Source: Corynebacterium singulare | Lineage (GTDB): Bacteria; Actinomycetota; Actinomycetes; Mycobacteriales; Mycobacteriaceae | Assembly (NCBI RefSeq): GCF_000833575.1 | Contig: NZ_CP010827.1 | Span: forward strand, 496,001-560,000 | Reading direction: 5' to 3' | Length of the DNA: 64,000 nucleotides | In this document: positions 34,590-46,269 of the stretch, piece by piece | How positions within the stretch are numbered: position 1 is the stretch's first letter | Layout: each line of letters opens with the position of its first letter | The notes under the pieces: generated by a model | Told to the model about the DNA's origin: nothing | Databases searched by the model: none | Seen by the model: the letters and a program-made list of their open reading frames with translations, nothing else | Program-made: the position numbers and the translations under genes

Positions 34590-35260
34590 TGAAGGTTCTC
34601 GCACTCGACACCGCCACGACTGACCTCGTCACGGGAATCGTCGATACGGATACAGGCGAGAGCATCGATCGTGTCATCACCGACACGCGGGCCCACAACG
34701 AGCAGCTCGTCCCCACAATTGAGCAGCTGCTTGTCGACGCCTCCCTCACCTACCCCGACCTCTCCGCCCTCGTCGTGGGCACGGGGCCGGGGCCCTTCAC
34801 GGGTCTGCGCGTTGGCATGGCTACCGCGTCCGCGCTGGGCGTGGCGTTGAATCTGCCGGTGCACGGAGTGTGCACCCTCGATGCCATCGCGCATGGTCGA
34901 GCAGGGGAGTGGCTGGTGGCCATCGATGCGCGCCGCAAAGAGGTGTACTGGGGAACCTATGCCGATGGGCGCCGGGTGAGCGGCCCTGAGGTGTCCAAGC
35001 CGGAAACGCTTGAAATGCCGACGGACTCCGCGCGGCTCATCTTCCCTGAATCCATCGCCCCGCGCCTGCCGGAAGCCCTTTCCGGGCTTCCCCGTGAGTG
35101 GGCGACCCCGCGCGCGGCCGGCCTTGTCGCCTGCGCAGATTTTACGGCCGAACCCGCGCCGCTCGTCCCGCTTTATCTGCGCCGCCCTGATGCGAAGGTT
35201 CCGCAGGCTAAGCCACGCTCAACTGCGCTCGTCGGCGGCGCTGAACTGACCGAATCATGA
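34589..35260 (+). CDS. tsaB: tRNA t6A37 threonylcarbamoyltransferase subunit TsaB
   Basis: TsaB is the ASKHA-fold scaffold partner of TsaD in t6A synthesis. The 223-residue protein begins MKVLALDTATTDLVTGIV and has HNEQLVPTIEQLL and VGTGPGPFTGLRVGMATASALG, all typical. The start is coupled to the preceding stop, and its end overlaps rimI by 4 bp. Together with tsaE upstream and tsaD downstream the whole TsaBDE set is present. Confidence 0.94.
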   Translation: MKVLALDTATTDLVTGIVDTDTGESIDRVITDTRAHNEQLVPTIEQLLVDASLTYPDLSALVVGTGPGPFTGLRVGMATASALGVALNLPVHGVCTLDAIAHGRAGEWLVAIDARRKEVYWGTYADGRRVSGPEVSKPETLEMPTDSARLIFPESIAPRLPEALSGLPREWATPRAAGLVACADFTAEPAPLVPLYLRRPDAKVPQAKPRSTALVGGAELTES

Positions 35261-35736
35261 GGTTGCGCCCGCTCATTCCTGCTGACGCCCCGCGCTGCGC
35301 TGAGCTGGAAAAAATCCTCTTCCCCGGCGAAAGCCCCTGGCCCGCGCGTGCCTTTGAACAGGAGATCGCCGCCGGACACACCACCTACTGGGCAGTGGAT
35401 GAGGCGGAGCAGGATGATGAACCTTGGGAAGCTCTGGGCTACGCCGGCGTGGGGCGGATGGGTCCTGCCGCGTGGCCGGACTATGAAATCCGCACCATCG
35501 GCGTGGCGCCCGAGGCGCAGCGCCGCGGCATCGCGCGCATGATGATGGATGCTCTCGTCGAGTTGGCAGATGCCCACGATGCGCCCATCTTCCTCGAAGT
35601 CCGCGTGGGCAACGAGCCTGCCATCCGCCTCTACGAGGCCTATGATTTTGTGATCAACGGGCTGCGCCGCAACTACTACCAGCCGTCCGGCGCCGACGCC
35701 CACACTATGTACCGACCACGAAAGAGTGAGAGATGA
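35257..35736 (+). CDS. rimI: Ribosomal protein S18-alanine N-acetyltransferase
   Basis: RimI is a GNAT-family enzyme that acetylates the N-terminal alanine of S18. The 159-residue protein has the entry motif for [17 protein letters not shown] and the acetyl-CoA site [40 protein letters not shown] follows, with the catalytic Tyr region [15 protein letters not shown] at the end. It overlaps tsaB and tsaD by 4 bp each; the tsaB-rimI-tsaD order is widely conserved. Confidence 0.93.
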   Translation: MRLRPLIPADAPRCAELEKILFPGESPWPARAFEQEIAAGHTTYWAVDEAEQDDEPWEALGYAGVGRMGPAAWPDYEIRTIGVAPEAQRRGIARMMMDALVELADAHDAPIFLEVRVGNEPAIRLYEAYDFVINGLRRNYYQPSGADAHTMYRPRKSER

Positions 35737-36800
35737 TCATCCTCGGCATTGAGTCCTCCTGCGACGAAACCGGTGTGGGCATCATTGAGCTATCTGATGA
35801 CGGCCACATGCAGATCCTCGCCAACGTCGTCGCCTCCTCCATGGAACAGCACGCGCGATTTGGCGGCGTCGTGCCCGAAATTGCCTCCCGCGCCCACCTC
35901 GAGGCCATGCCTCAGGTGATGAAGGCGGCGCTGGAGGAGGCGGGCGTCGACAAGCCAGATGCGGTGGCCGCCACGGTGGGGCCGGGACTGGCCGGCGCAC
36001 TCCTCGTAGGCGCTTCTGCCGCTAAGGCCTTCGCCTCCGCGTGGGGCGTGCCTTTCTACGGCGTGAACCATCTCGGTGGCCACGTGGCGGTGGCGAACCT
36101 GGAGGGCGAGGAGCTGCCGCACTCAGTGGCGTTGCTCGTCTCCGGCGGGCACACGCAGCTGCTCGAGGTCGAGTCCGTGGGCAAACCCATGAAGGAACTG
36201 GGCACCACGCTTGACGACGCCGCCGGCGAAGCCTACGACAAAGTCTCCCGCCTGCTGGGGTTGGGGTATCCGGGAGGGCCGGTCATCGATAAGCTGGCCG
36301 CCCAAGGCGAACCCACCATCGACCTGCCACGTGGCCTCTCCCGCGCCGAGGATCTGCGTGGCCCCAACCGCCACAACTTCTCCTTTTCAGGCCTGAAAAC
36401 CGCGGTGGCGCGCCACGTGGAAAAGGCGGAGCGCGAAGGCGACACCATCCGCGTGGAGGACCTGTGTGCCTCCTTCCAAGAAGCGGTGGCTGACGTGCTC
36501 ACCGCCAAGGCCGTGCGCGCCTGCCAGGACACCGGTGCCAAGGTGCTCCTACTCGGTGGCGGCGTGGCGGCGAACTCGCGCCTGCGCGCCCTGGCGGCCA
36601 AGCGCTGCGAGTCTGCTGGCATCGAGCTGCGCGTACCGCGCTTTTCCCTCTGTACGGATAATGGCCTCATGATCGCTGCCATCGCCTCCCAACTCATCCA
36701 CGAGGGCGCAGAGCCCTCCGGGCTGGCCTGCGGTACCGATACCCAACTGGAGGTTGAGGTTCCGCTTCTAGCGGATGCGGGATCCCCAGCGCACAGGTAG
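35733..36800 (+). CDS. tsaD: tRNA t6A37 threonylcarbamoyltransferase TsaD
   Basis: TsaD transfers the threonylcarbamoyl group to A37 of tRNA. The 355-residue ASKHA protein begins [17 protein letters not shown]. It has the metal-binding [11 protein letters not shown] (the HxxxH His pair), [30 protein letters not shown] and [13 protein letters not shown]. The C-terminal [12 protein letters not shown] holds the metal Asp. It ends the tsaB-rimI-tsaD unit; the 50-nt gap to the next gene has a ribosome-binding site but no terminator. Confidence 0.96.
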   Translation: MIILGIESSCDETGVGIIELSDDGHMQILANVVASSMEQHARFGGVVPEIASRAHLEAMPQVMKAALEEAGVDKPDAVAATVGPGLAGALLVGASAAKAFASAWGVPFYGVNHLGGHVAVANLEGEELPHSVALLVSGGHTQLLEVESVGKPMKELGTTLDDAAGEAYDKVSRLLGLGYPGGPVIDKLAAQGEPTIDLPRGLSRAEDLRGPNRHNFSFSGLKTAVARHVEKAEREGDTIRVEDLCASFQEAVADVLTAKAVRACQDTGAKVLLLGGGVAANSRLRALAAKRCESAGIELRVPRFSLCTDNGLMIAAIASQLIHEGAEPSGLACGTDTQLEVEVPLLADAGSPAHR

Positions 36801-36850
36801 TGTGAGGGCGGAAAATTGCCCTCACTGGCTATTAAGGAGCTCTCACAGCT

Positions 36851-37279
36851 ATGACCACTGGATTCCTCGTTAACCCGGACCTGTCCCGCCGCACCATCGA
36901 GTTTGAGCTGGAGCACGCGAACCAGTTCCTCGGTGGCACCACCGAGGACCGCGTCTCCGTGGCCTTCCAGGACGATGGCCAGACCTACGCGGCACTGTTC
37001 AACCCGAACGCCAAGGCAGAAGGCGCGGACCCCAACCCGGTCGCTTCCCTCGCACGCAACGCCGCTGCAACCGGCAACTCCGCCTTCCTGCAGGACCCGA
37101 TCCGTTCCATCTGTGGCCAGGTCATCTTTGTTGCGGCTGATGGCGATGATAAGAATATCGACGAGGTTATCGAGGCCGTGGAGCACGGAATCCGCGCGGT
37201 GAAAAACTACCGCGAAGACAACCCGGAGGAGTACAACCTCTGGCGCGCGGCCGTGCTCAACTCTGATAAGCAGGTCTAG
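36851..37279 (+). CDS. Conserved soluble protein, unknown
   Basis: The 142-residue acidic protein has no signal peptide or membrane helix and contains one Cys (IRSICGQVIFVAADGDD). AAGGAG precedes the ATG. Codon use is strongly biased, like the ribosomal and chaperonin genes of this window, so it may be highly expressed. No family is recognised from the sequence. It sits between tsaD and groES. Confidence 0.8.
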   Translation: MTTGFLVNPDLSRRTIEFELEHANQFLGGTTEDRVSVAFQDDGQTYAALFNPNAKAEGADPNPVASLARNAAATGNSAFLQDPIRSICGQVIFVAADGDDKNIDEVIEAVEHGIRAVKNYREDNPEEYNLWRAAVLNSDKQV

Positions 37280-37478
37280 GCCGCGCACGAAGTTTTCACG
37301 ACGCAACGGTCCGTCATGGGCCCGCGCGTCTTTTTCGTTTTCAGGTCCACCCGCTACCTACCTCGGCGCTGGTTTCTGCGCAGAGGCATTCCGCCAGCTC
37401 GGAACGGGAAGTGTGATAACTCTCGCGCGCGCGAGAGATGTCGTTCGCGCAGGGCGAACGAGTGAGCGCCCCACAACG
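37280..37478 (+). other. Palindrome-rich intergenic region before groESL
   Basis: No gene is seen. It holds a perfect 18-bp palindrome CTCTCGCGCGCGCGAGAG (37420-37437) directly followed by an inverted repeat TCGTTCGC / GCGAACGA (37441-37448 and 37454-37461). A weak hairpin with a TCTTTTTCGTTTTC tract around 37325-37345 may end the upstream transcript. The palindromes lie just before the groES promoter and could be operators additional to CIRCE. Confidence 0.5.
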
Positions 37479-37512
37479 TTGAGGGTTAGCAGTCGCGCGG
37501 GTAGAGTGCTAG
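37479..37512 (+). promoter_or_regulatory. groESL promoter with CIRCE operator
   Basis: TTGAGG (37479-37484) and TAGAGT (37502-37507) are 17 nt apart. The CIRCE element overlaps them: TTAGCAGTC (37486-37494), 9 nt, GAGTGCTAG (37504-37512), two mismatches from TTAGCACTC-N9-GAGTGCTAA. HrcA repressor binding here would block the polymerase; heat shock would relieve it. Confidence 0.85.
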
Positions 37513-37629
37513 TCAGGTTGTTTTGACCCACAGTTGTTCACCCGCGACGACGGCTGTGCTGGACTACCCACAACCGGCACGCGCGCGCTCATGTGGGCGC
37601 GCATTAGGAACAATTCGGAGGAAATCATC

Positions 37630-37923
37630 ATGGCAAACATCAAGCCGCTGGAGGACAAGGTCCTCGTCCAGATCGTTGAAGCTGAGACCACCACTGCATC
37701 CGGCCTGGTTATCCCGGACTCCGCTCAGGAGAAGCCGCAGGAGGCCACCGTCGTGGCTGTCGGCCCGGGCCGCACCAACGACAAGGGCGAGGTTGTCCCG
37801 GTTGGCGTCAACGAGGGCGACACCGTCATCTTCTCCAAGTACGGCGGCACCGAGCTGAAGTACGACGGCCAGGAGTACCTCCTGCTGTCCGCTCGTGACC
37901 TGCTCGCTGTCATCGAGAAGTAG
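37630..37923 (+). CDS. groES: Co-chaperonin GroES
   Basis: GroES is the heptameric lid of the GroEL folding chamber. The 97-residue protein runs from [19 protein letters not shown], through the mobile loop [16 protein letters not shown], to [18 protein letters not shown] lies 8 nt before the ATG. The 5' leader of about 115 nt includes the CIRCE site. groEL begins 12 nt downstream. Confidence 0.97.
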   Translation: MANIKPLEDKVLVQIVEAETTTASGLVIPDSAQEKPQEATVVAVGPGRTNDKGEVVPVGVNEGDTVIFSKYGGTELKYDGQEYLLLSARDLLAVIEK

Positions 37924-39552
<1,629 letters not shown>

Positions 39553-39559
39553 ACGTGCG

Positions 39560-39633
39560 CGTGGGAAGCAGGAGCTTCCCACGTTGCCGTAAGGAAGGCC
39601 CGCCTCCCCGCACACCCTGCGGGGCTTGGCGGG
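39560..39633 (+). terminator. Two hairpins after groEL
   Basis: CGTGGGAAGC (39560-39569) pairs perfectly with 39574-39583 around an AGGA loop. A second GC-rich hairpin pairs CCCGCC and CCCCGCA (39599-39612) with TGCGGGG and GGCGGG (39618-39633), followed by TCTT. Confidence 0.65.
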
Positions 39634-39684
39634 TCTTCGCCGTGCCCGGGCATGGTGACAGCCCCGTTACTAGACTGTGCAGCC

Positions 39685-41994
39685 GTGAAACAGGAATTCA
39701 TCACGGTCACTGGTGCTCGCGAAAATAACCTCAAAAACGTCAACGTGCGCATCCCCAAGCATGCGCTCACCGTCTTTACCGGAGTGTCCGGCTCCGGCAA
39801 GACGTCGCTGGTTTTCGATACCATCGCCGCTGAGTCCCAGCGGCTTATCAACGAGACCTACCCCGGATTCATCCAGGGGTTTATGGATGCGCCGCCACGG
39901 CCGGACGTCGACAAGCTGGAGGGGCTTACGGCTGCCATTGTGGTGGGGCAGGAGCCCATGGCGGCCTCCGCGCGCTCCACGTTCGGTACCGCCACCGACA
40001 TCACGGGGCACCTGCGTGTGCTTTTCTCCCGCCTCGCCGAGCCCCGCGCCGGCGGGCCCGCCGCCTACTCCTTCAACGTGCCCTCCGCTTCGGGCCAGGG
40101 CGCAATTGAAGTCAATGGGGTCAAGGAGGTACGTCGCTTTGAACGCACCGGCGGCATGTGCCCGCGCTGTGAGGGAAGGGGAGAGGTGGGGGACGTCGAT
40201 AAGCGCCAGCTCGTCGATGAGTCCCTGTCCCTCAACGACGGCGCCATCATCTACCCCGGCATGAAAGTGGACTCGTGGATGTGGCGCGCCTACGCCGAGT
40301 CCGGGCTGTACCCGGCGGACGTGCCTGTCACGGAGTTCACGGAGGAGCAAAAACGCGACCTGTATGAAACCGAGACCAAAGTTAAGGTCGGCGGCGTCAA
40401 CATGAGCTACATGGGGCTGGTCACGCGGTTGAAGAGCAACGTGTTGAGCAAGCCGGTGGAATCCCTGCAGAAGCACATGCGCGCCTTCGTCGAGCGTGCG
40501 GTGGTCTTCATCGACTGCCCGGAGTGTAAGGGCACGCGCTTGGCACAGCACGCGCGTGAGTCCTTCATCGATGGCGTCTCCATCGCGGATGTGTGCGCCA
40601 TGGAGCTTGCCGACGCCACCTCCTGGCTCCGCACTCTCTCCTCACCGCTAGCTGCCGCCCCGCTGCGCGGGCTGGAAGCCGCCTTGGAACTCGGACTGGG
40701 CTACCTGACTCTCGACCGCGCCACTGGAACGTTGAGCGGCGGGGAGGCGCAGCGCACGCGCATGGTGCGGCACATCGGCTTGGCGCTTACGGACGTCACC
40801 TACGTTTTTGATGAACCCACTGCTGGCCTGCATCCGTACGATGTCACGCGGATGAACGATCTGCTGTTGCAGCTGCGCGATAAAGGCAACACGGTGCTCG
40901 TGGTGGAGCACAACCCGGAAACGATGGCCATCGCGGACTGTGTTGTGGAACTTGGCCCAGGCGCAGGCGTGGAGCGTGGTGAAATTGTCTCCACTGGAAG
41001 CATCGACCGCGAGACGGTTCAGCTCCGAGAGGAGGTGCGCGAGCCCACCGGTGTGCTGGAAATCCGCGGGGCGAGCCGCAATAACCTGAAGAACATCGAC
41101 GTGGATATCCCCCTGGGCGTGCTCACGGTGATTACCGGCGTGGCGGGGTCGGGTAAGTCCTCGCTCATAGACTGTGTGCCGGACAGTGACCGCATCCTCA
41201 TGGTCGACCAGTCTCCGCTGTCGGGCTCGCGGCGTTCCAACCCTGCTACCTACACTGGCGCGATGGATGCGTTGCGCAAGGCCTTCGCTAAGGCCAACGA
41301 GGGCGTGACCCCCGGCATGTTTTCCTTCAACTCGGACGGGGCCTGTCCGGTGTGTTCCGGTGCGGGCGTGGTGACGGTGGAGTTCGGCGCAATGGATAGC
41401 GCGGATGTGCCCTGCGAGGTCTGTGAAGGTCGCCGTTTCGCCGCCGACGTTTTGGGCTACAAGCTGGCGGGGAAGAACATTGCGGAGGTGCTGGCACTGC
41501 CGGCTGCGGAGGCCGTCGAATATTGCAAGAGCGCCAAAGTTGCCGCGGCGAAGCGCGTCTGTGAGCAGCTCGTTGCGGTGGGGCTGGGCTATCTCACGCT
41601 GGGGCAGCCGCTTTCTACTTTGTCAGGTGGTGAGCGTCAGCGCCTGAAGCTGGCGGTGCGCTTGAGTGACCGCAAGGCTAAGACGGACATCATCGTGCTG
41701 GATGAGCCGACGGTGGGGCTGCACCGAAAGGACGTCGACACGCTGCTGGCGCTTTTCGACGATCTCGTGGACTCCTCTCTCACCCTCATCTGCGTCGAGC
41801 ACAACCGCGCTGTCGTGGCACACGCCGATCACGTTATCGATATGGGACCCGGCGCGGGCTCTGCTGGTGGTGAGGTCGTGGCGGCGTGTTCGCCGCGCGA
41901 GTTCCTCAACACGGAGACCCTCACGGCCCGCTACCTGGCGCAGGTGGTGGAGGGGCGCACCGAGCGTGAGAGCACCGAAGCGGAGGAGTCTTAA
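39685..41994 (+). CDS. UvrA paralogue (UvrA2/drug-resistance type ABC ATPase)
   Basis: The 769-residue protein has two UvrA-type ABC modules: Walker A GVSGSGKT (about 33-40) and GVAGSGKS (about 485-492), and signatures LSGGEAQR and LSGGERQR. The zinc CxxC pairs are CPRCEGRG, CPECKGTR, CPVCSGAG and CEVCEGRR. Canonical UvrA is about 940-960 residues; the missing length lies in the UvrB-binding/insertion region, as in UvrA2 and DrrC-type proteins linked to resistance to DNA-binding drugs. It cannot simply replace UvrA. The likely start is GTG at 39685, 8 nt after TAGACT, thus leaderless. Confidence 0.85.
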   Translation: MKQEFITVTGARENNLKNVNVRIPKHALTVFTGVSGSGKTSLVFDTIAAESQRLINETYPGFIQGFMDAPPRPDVDKLEGLTAAIVVGQEPMAASARSTFGTATDITGHLRVLFSRLAEPRAGGPAAYSFNVPSASGQGAIEVNGVKEVRRFERTGGMCPRCEGRGEVGDVDKRQLVDESLSLNDGAIIYPGMKVDSWMWRAYAESGLYPADVPVTEFTEEQKRDLYETETKVKVGGVNMSYMGLVTRLKSNVLSKPVESLQKHMRAFVERAVVFIDCPECKGTRLAQHARESFIDGVSIADVCAMELADATSWLRTLSSPLAAAPLRGLEAALELGLGYLTLDRATGTLSGGEAQRTRMVRHIGLALTDVTYVFDEPTAGLHPYDVTRMNDLLLQLRDKGNTVLVVEHNPETMAIADCVVELGPGAGVERGEIVSTGSIDRETVQLREEVREPTGVLEIRGASRNNLKNIDVDIPLGVLTVITGVAGSGKSSLIDCVPDSDRILMVDQSPLSGSRRSNPATYTGAMDALRKAFAKANEGVTPGMFSFNSDGACPVCSGAGVVTVEFGAMDSADVPCEVCEGRRFAADVLGYKLAGKNIAEVLALPAAEAVEYCKSAKVAAAKRVCEQLVAVGLGYLTLGQPLSTLSGGERQRLKLAVRLSDRKAKTDIIVLDEPTVGLHRKDVDTLLALFDDLVDSSLTLICVEHNRAVVAHADHVIDMGPGAGSAGGEVVAACSPREFLNTETLTARYLAQVVEGRTERESTEAEES

Positions 41995-42290
41995 GCGCTG
42001 ACGGTCGCGTGGGTGCGACGCGAGCGCAGGGCGACGACGCGCTCAGATTCGCTCATGCCGCCCCACACGCCGTAGGGCTCGCCGGATGCTAGGGCATGCT
42101 CGCGGCAGAGCTCGATGACCGGGCAGGTGTGGCAGATGGCCTTGGCACGGTTCTCGCGCTGGGCGCGGGCGCGCCCGCGCTCGCCGTCTGGGTGATAGAA
42201 CACGTCAGAGTTTTCTCCACGGCATGCGCCCTGGAGCTGCCAATCCCATAAGTCCGCATTCGGCCCGGGGAGCAGGAAAGACTGAGACAC
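41991..42290 (-). CDS. whcB: WhiB-family iron-sulfur transcription regulator
   Basis: The 99-residue protein from the GTG at 42290 (GAAGGAG 9 nt upstream) binds a [4Fe-4S] cluster through four Cys: one in LQGACRGE and three in ICHTCPVIELC. The turn GVWGG and the basic tail SRRTHATVSA for DNA contact follow. WhiB proteins act with the primary sigma factor. Position next to sigD and downstream of groEL corresponds to whcB of C. glutamicum (WhiB3 group); the symbol is given by synteny. The open frame upstream to 42431 lacks WhiB similarity. It overlaps the convergent UvrA paralogue by 4 bp. Confidence 0.88.
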   Translation of the reverse strand: MSQSFLLPGPNADLWDWQLQGACRGENSDVFYHPDGERGRARAQRENRAKAICHTCPVIELCREHALASGEPYGVWGGMSESERVVALRSRRTHATVSA

Positions 42291-42624
42291 GTTCGATTCT
42301 CCTTCGTCGAAGATAGAGCGCCCTAGCGAGTGTGAGGCCAGTACGACAGGCATCACGAGCGCCGAGGCGTGGTGAGACGAGATTGAAGTGTGTCCCCCCT
42401 GGGTAAACGGCACGTTACACACTGCTGACATTCAGGTGTAACCGCCCGAAATCTGCCGCTTTTAGCGGTAGTGACCTGCCTTTATGTCGAAGGTGAACTA
42501 TGTATGAACTTTTCCCAGACTGGCTTAAGGGCTGGGAATAGGCCCCGTCGTTTCGGGTTTCGTGAGAAGGGTGTGACATGATGTCTGTGCAGAATGTGAA
42601 GAAATTAGGGCAAGCAGAGCAAGG
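42291..42624. other. Divergent control region between whcB and sigD
   Basis: No gene is seen in these 334 bases. Two inverted repeats stand out: GTTACAC / GTGTAAC (42414-42420 and 42436-42442, 15-nt spacer) and TTCCCAG / CTGGGAA (42512-42518 and 42532-42538, 13-nt spacer). A short hairpin CCGCTTTTAGCGG lies between. Promoters for both genes must be here, but I cannot place them with confidence. Confidence 0.5.
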
Positions 42625-43248
42625 ATGGCAGTGGCTACTCAAGCTACAGGCACGGGCGGCGATGCAATGGCGTCGAAGCGTGACAGTGATAAGGAATTAG
42701 CGGACCTCGTTCCGCTGGCTGCCGACGGTAGCCGCCGTGCCCTTCAGAACATCATGCGCATCATCCACCCACAGGTGCTGCGCTATTGCCGTGCCCGTAT
42801 TGGCGGCAATCGCCAACCCACGGCCGAGGATGTGGCGCAGGAGATTTGCTTGGCGGTGGCGACGTCGATAAGCACGTACAAGGACAAGGGCCGCCCCTTC
42901 ATGGCCTATGTCTACGGTATTGCCTCCCACAAGGTTACCGACGCGCACCGTGCGCTCAGCCGTGACCAGACCCATCCCACAGATGAGGTTCCGGAGGACG
43001 CTGCTGACGACGCCACTCCCGAAGAATCTGTGCTGGTCATGGACGGTAGTAACAGAGTACGTGCGTTGCTCGATACGTTAAGTGACAAGGCCCGGGACAT
43101 CATCATCTTGCGTGTATTCGTGGGGCTGTCGGCAGAGGAGACTGCGGAGATTGTGGAGTCTACCCCTGGCGCAGTCCGCGTGGCACAGCATCGTGCGCTG
43201 GCGCAACTGCGTAAGTCTCTCGATTCGCGCGCGACCGAGACTCAGTAA
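42625..43248 (+). CDS. sigD: RNA polymerase sigma factor SigD (ECF)
   Basis: SigD is an ECF sigma factor which in corynebacteria and mycobacteria controls mycolate-envelope genes. The 207-residue protein has region 2 (LRYCRARIG, AEDVAQEICLAV, RPFMAYVYGIASHKVTDAHR) and region 4 (LDTLSDKARDIIILRVFVGLSAEETAEIVESTPGAVRVAQHRAL). The start is the ATG at 42625 or, equally possible, 42667. The adjacent downstream gene is its anti-sigma factor, and the sigD-rsda-DUF5319-guaB2 order is conserved in Mycobacteriales. Confidence 0.92.
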   Translation: MAVATQATGTGGDAMASKRDSDKELADLVPLAADGSRRALQNIMRIIHPQVLRYCRARIGGNRQPTAEDVAQEICLAVATSISTYKDKGRPFMAYVYGIASHKVTDAHRALSRDQTHPTDEVPEDAADDATPEESVLVMDGSNRVRALLDTLSDKARDIIILRVFVGLSAEETAEIVESTPGAVRVAQHRALAQLRKSLDSRATETQ

Positions 43249-43307
43249 GTCATCGGCACTTGGCACGGATAATTTAAAGCATTCTCTATCAAGGAAGGGA
43301 GGACATC

Positions 43308-44159
43308 ATGGCACAAAAGGATCAGGCTCAGCCGAGCGTCGCTGAGCAGCTGCAGCCTTTGGTTGACGATGATGCATTCCTCACCAGTCTCTCCGAAGGC
43401 ACTGACCCCTCTGATGGCGGTGATGAGCTAGCGGGTCTCCTGTTGGAGCTTCGCGGGGATGTTGAACAGCACATGCCCCCGGCTCCGCTCATTGAAGGCG
43501 CGGACGAGGAACCTGAGGTTATTTCCTTGGCGGCGGCACGTCGTCGCCGTCGCGGTAAGCCGCTCATGCACGGCCTTATTGGTGCTGCCGCGGCCACGTT
43601 GCTCATTGCAGGCTCCGGCGCCGTGATCGTCAACGCGGGCCCCGGCTCCCCGCTGTACGGCCTCAACCAGTCTCTCTTCGGTGCCGATGACCAAGACGTC
43701 TCCGTGGTTGAGCTGGCCGGCACGCTGGAGGAGATGGAAAAGCGCTCGGCACAGGGGGACATGGATGGTACCCGCCAGCTGCTTGAGGAAGCCCGAAAGA
43801 TGGTGGATCAGGCCAAGAAGGACCGCGCAGAGCAGGCTGAGCGCCCAGCAAAGCAGCAGACCCGTACCACCGTGACGCAGACCCAGACCGTGGAGAAGCC
43901 CGCCCCAGCGAAAGAAGAAGAGCAGCAACCGCGGGAGCCGGTCACCGTGACGCAGTTCGAGACTGCAGTGTCCACCGTTGTGGTGACGAGCACCGTCTCG
44001 GTTGGTAACCCGCTGAGTCCGCCGGTGCAGAACTACCCTGAGCCCGTTGAACAAGGTGGCGGCGAGCAGGTTCCGCAGCAGCCAGCCCCAGCGCCGAACG
44101 GCGACACAGAGGGCGCTGCGGAGAATAACGGCCTTGCGCCGGCGCAGTTCCAGCAGTAG
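43308..44159 (+). CDS. rsda: Anti-sigma-D factor
   Basis: The 283-residue protein is a membrane-spanning anti-sigma factor. The N-terminal cytoplasmic part contains the sigma-binding acidic/Leu-rich segment (GGDELAGLLLELRGDVEQ). A basic RRRRRGK stop and one helix (about 88-105, LIGAAAATLLIAGSGAVIV) follow. The extracytoplasmic part starts with the conserved AGPGSPLYGLNQSLFG, then a long Gln/Glu/Pro-rich tail. An AAGGAAGGGAGG site precedes the ATG. Regulated proteolysis usually frees the sigma factor in this system. A strong terminator follows. Confidence 0.9.
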   Translation: MAQKDQAQPSVAEQLQPLVDDDAFLTSLSEGTDPSDGGDELAGLLLELRGDVEQHMPPAPLIEGADEEPEVISLAAARRRRRGKPLMHGLIGAAAATLLIAGSGAVIVNAGPGSPLYGLNQSLFGADDQDVSVVELAGTLEEMEKRSAQGDMDGTRQLLEEARKMVDQAKKDRAEQAERPAKQQTRTTVTQTQTVEKPAPAKEEEQQPREPVTVTQFETAVSTVVVTSTVSVGNPLSPPVQNYPEPVEQGGGEQVPQQPAPAPNGDTEGAAENNGLAPAQFQQ

Positions 44160-44168
44160 TACTACAAG

Positions 44169-44208
44169 AAAGAACCTCTCCCCGAATCCCAGGGAGAGGT
44201 TCTTTTTT
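44169..44208 (+). terminator. Terminator after rsda
   Basis: The 14-bp perfect stem AAAGAACCTCTCCC (44169-44182) with 44192-44205 is followed by TTTT. It may also serve the convergent gene at 44233. Confidence 0.93.
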
Positions 44209-44232
44209 GAGGTGCAGCACGTTGGCCGTGCG

Positions 44233-44607
44233 CTAGTAGCGTGAATCCATGCCATCGAGGTAGCCCACGGCATAATCCCACGGCACATAGCGCGCGGGAT
44301 CCGGTTCGGCGCCTGGCTCGTGGACCGGCGCCAATTGGCCCTGCAGAGTGGCCTGCATATTGGCGGCCAGGATGTGCCACTCATAGAAGTGGTTTTCCTC
44401 GCAGTCCTCGCAGAAGAAGAATATTCCGTCGATGCCGCGCGGGCTCAGCACGCGCGCAAACTCCTGGACCATGGCGAGGTCATGAATAACGCCGAGGCGG
44501 TCCTCCTCGGACAGCGGATCGACGTGTTCCTCCTCCCCGAGGAAGGAAGCCGGGTCGTTCGGATCGTCCGCGAAGGGATCGCGGGGCATGTTGGCGAAAA
44601 AGTTCAC
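44233..44607 (-). CDS. DUF5319 family protein
   Basis: From the GTG at 44607 the protein has 124 residues, begins MNFFANMPRDPFADDPNDPASF and carries CEDCEENHFYEWHILAANM, a CxxC followed by a His-rich segment that may bind metal. YVPWDYAVGYLDG closes it. It corresponds to Rv3412 of M. tuberculosis, conserved beside sigD and guaB2. Function unknown. TAGGCT lies about 7 nt before the GTG, suggesting a leaderless transcript. An alternative start is the ATG 6 codons downstream. Confidence 0.85.
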   Translation of the reverse strand: MNFFANMPRDPFADDPNDPASFLGEEEHVDPLSEEDRLGVIHDLAMVQEFARVLSPRGIDGIFFFCEDCEENHFYEWHILAANMQATLQGQLAPVHEPGAEPDPARYVPWDYAVGYLDGMDSRY

Positions 44608-44730
44608 GCCTGCGAGCCTATTGACTCCGCGCTCACATGGCAATTTTATTGAGCCTACCCACGGCTACCACTAGGGGCTGCTCACGCACTACAGTGAGGA
44701 TCACCGCATACAACTATTCGGTCAGTTTAG

Positions 44731-46260
<1,530 letters not shown>

Positions 46261-46269
46261 GGACTCATC

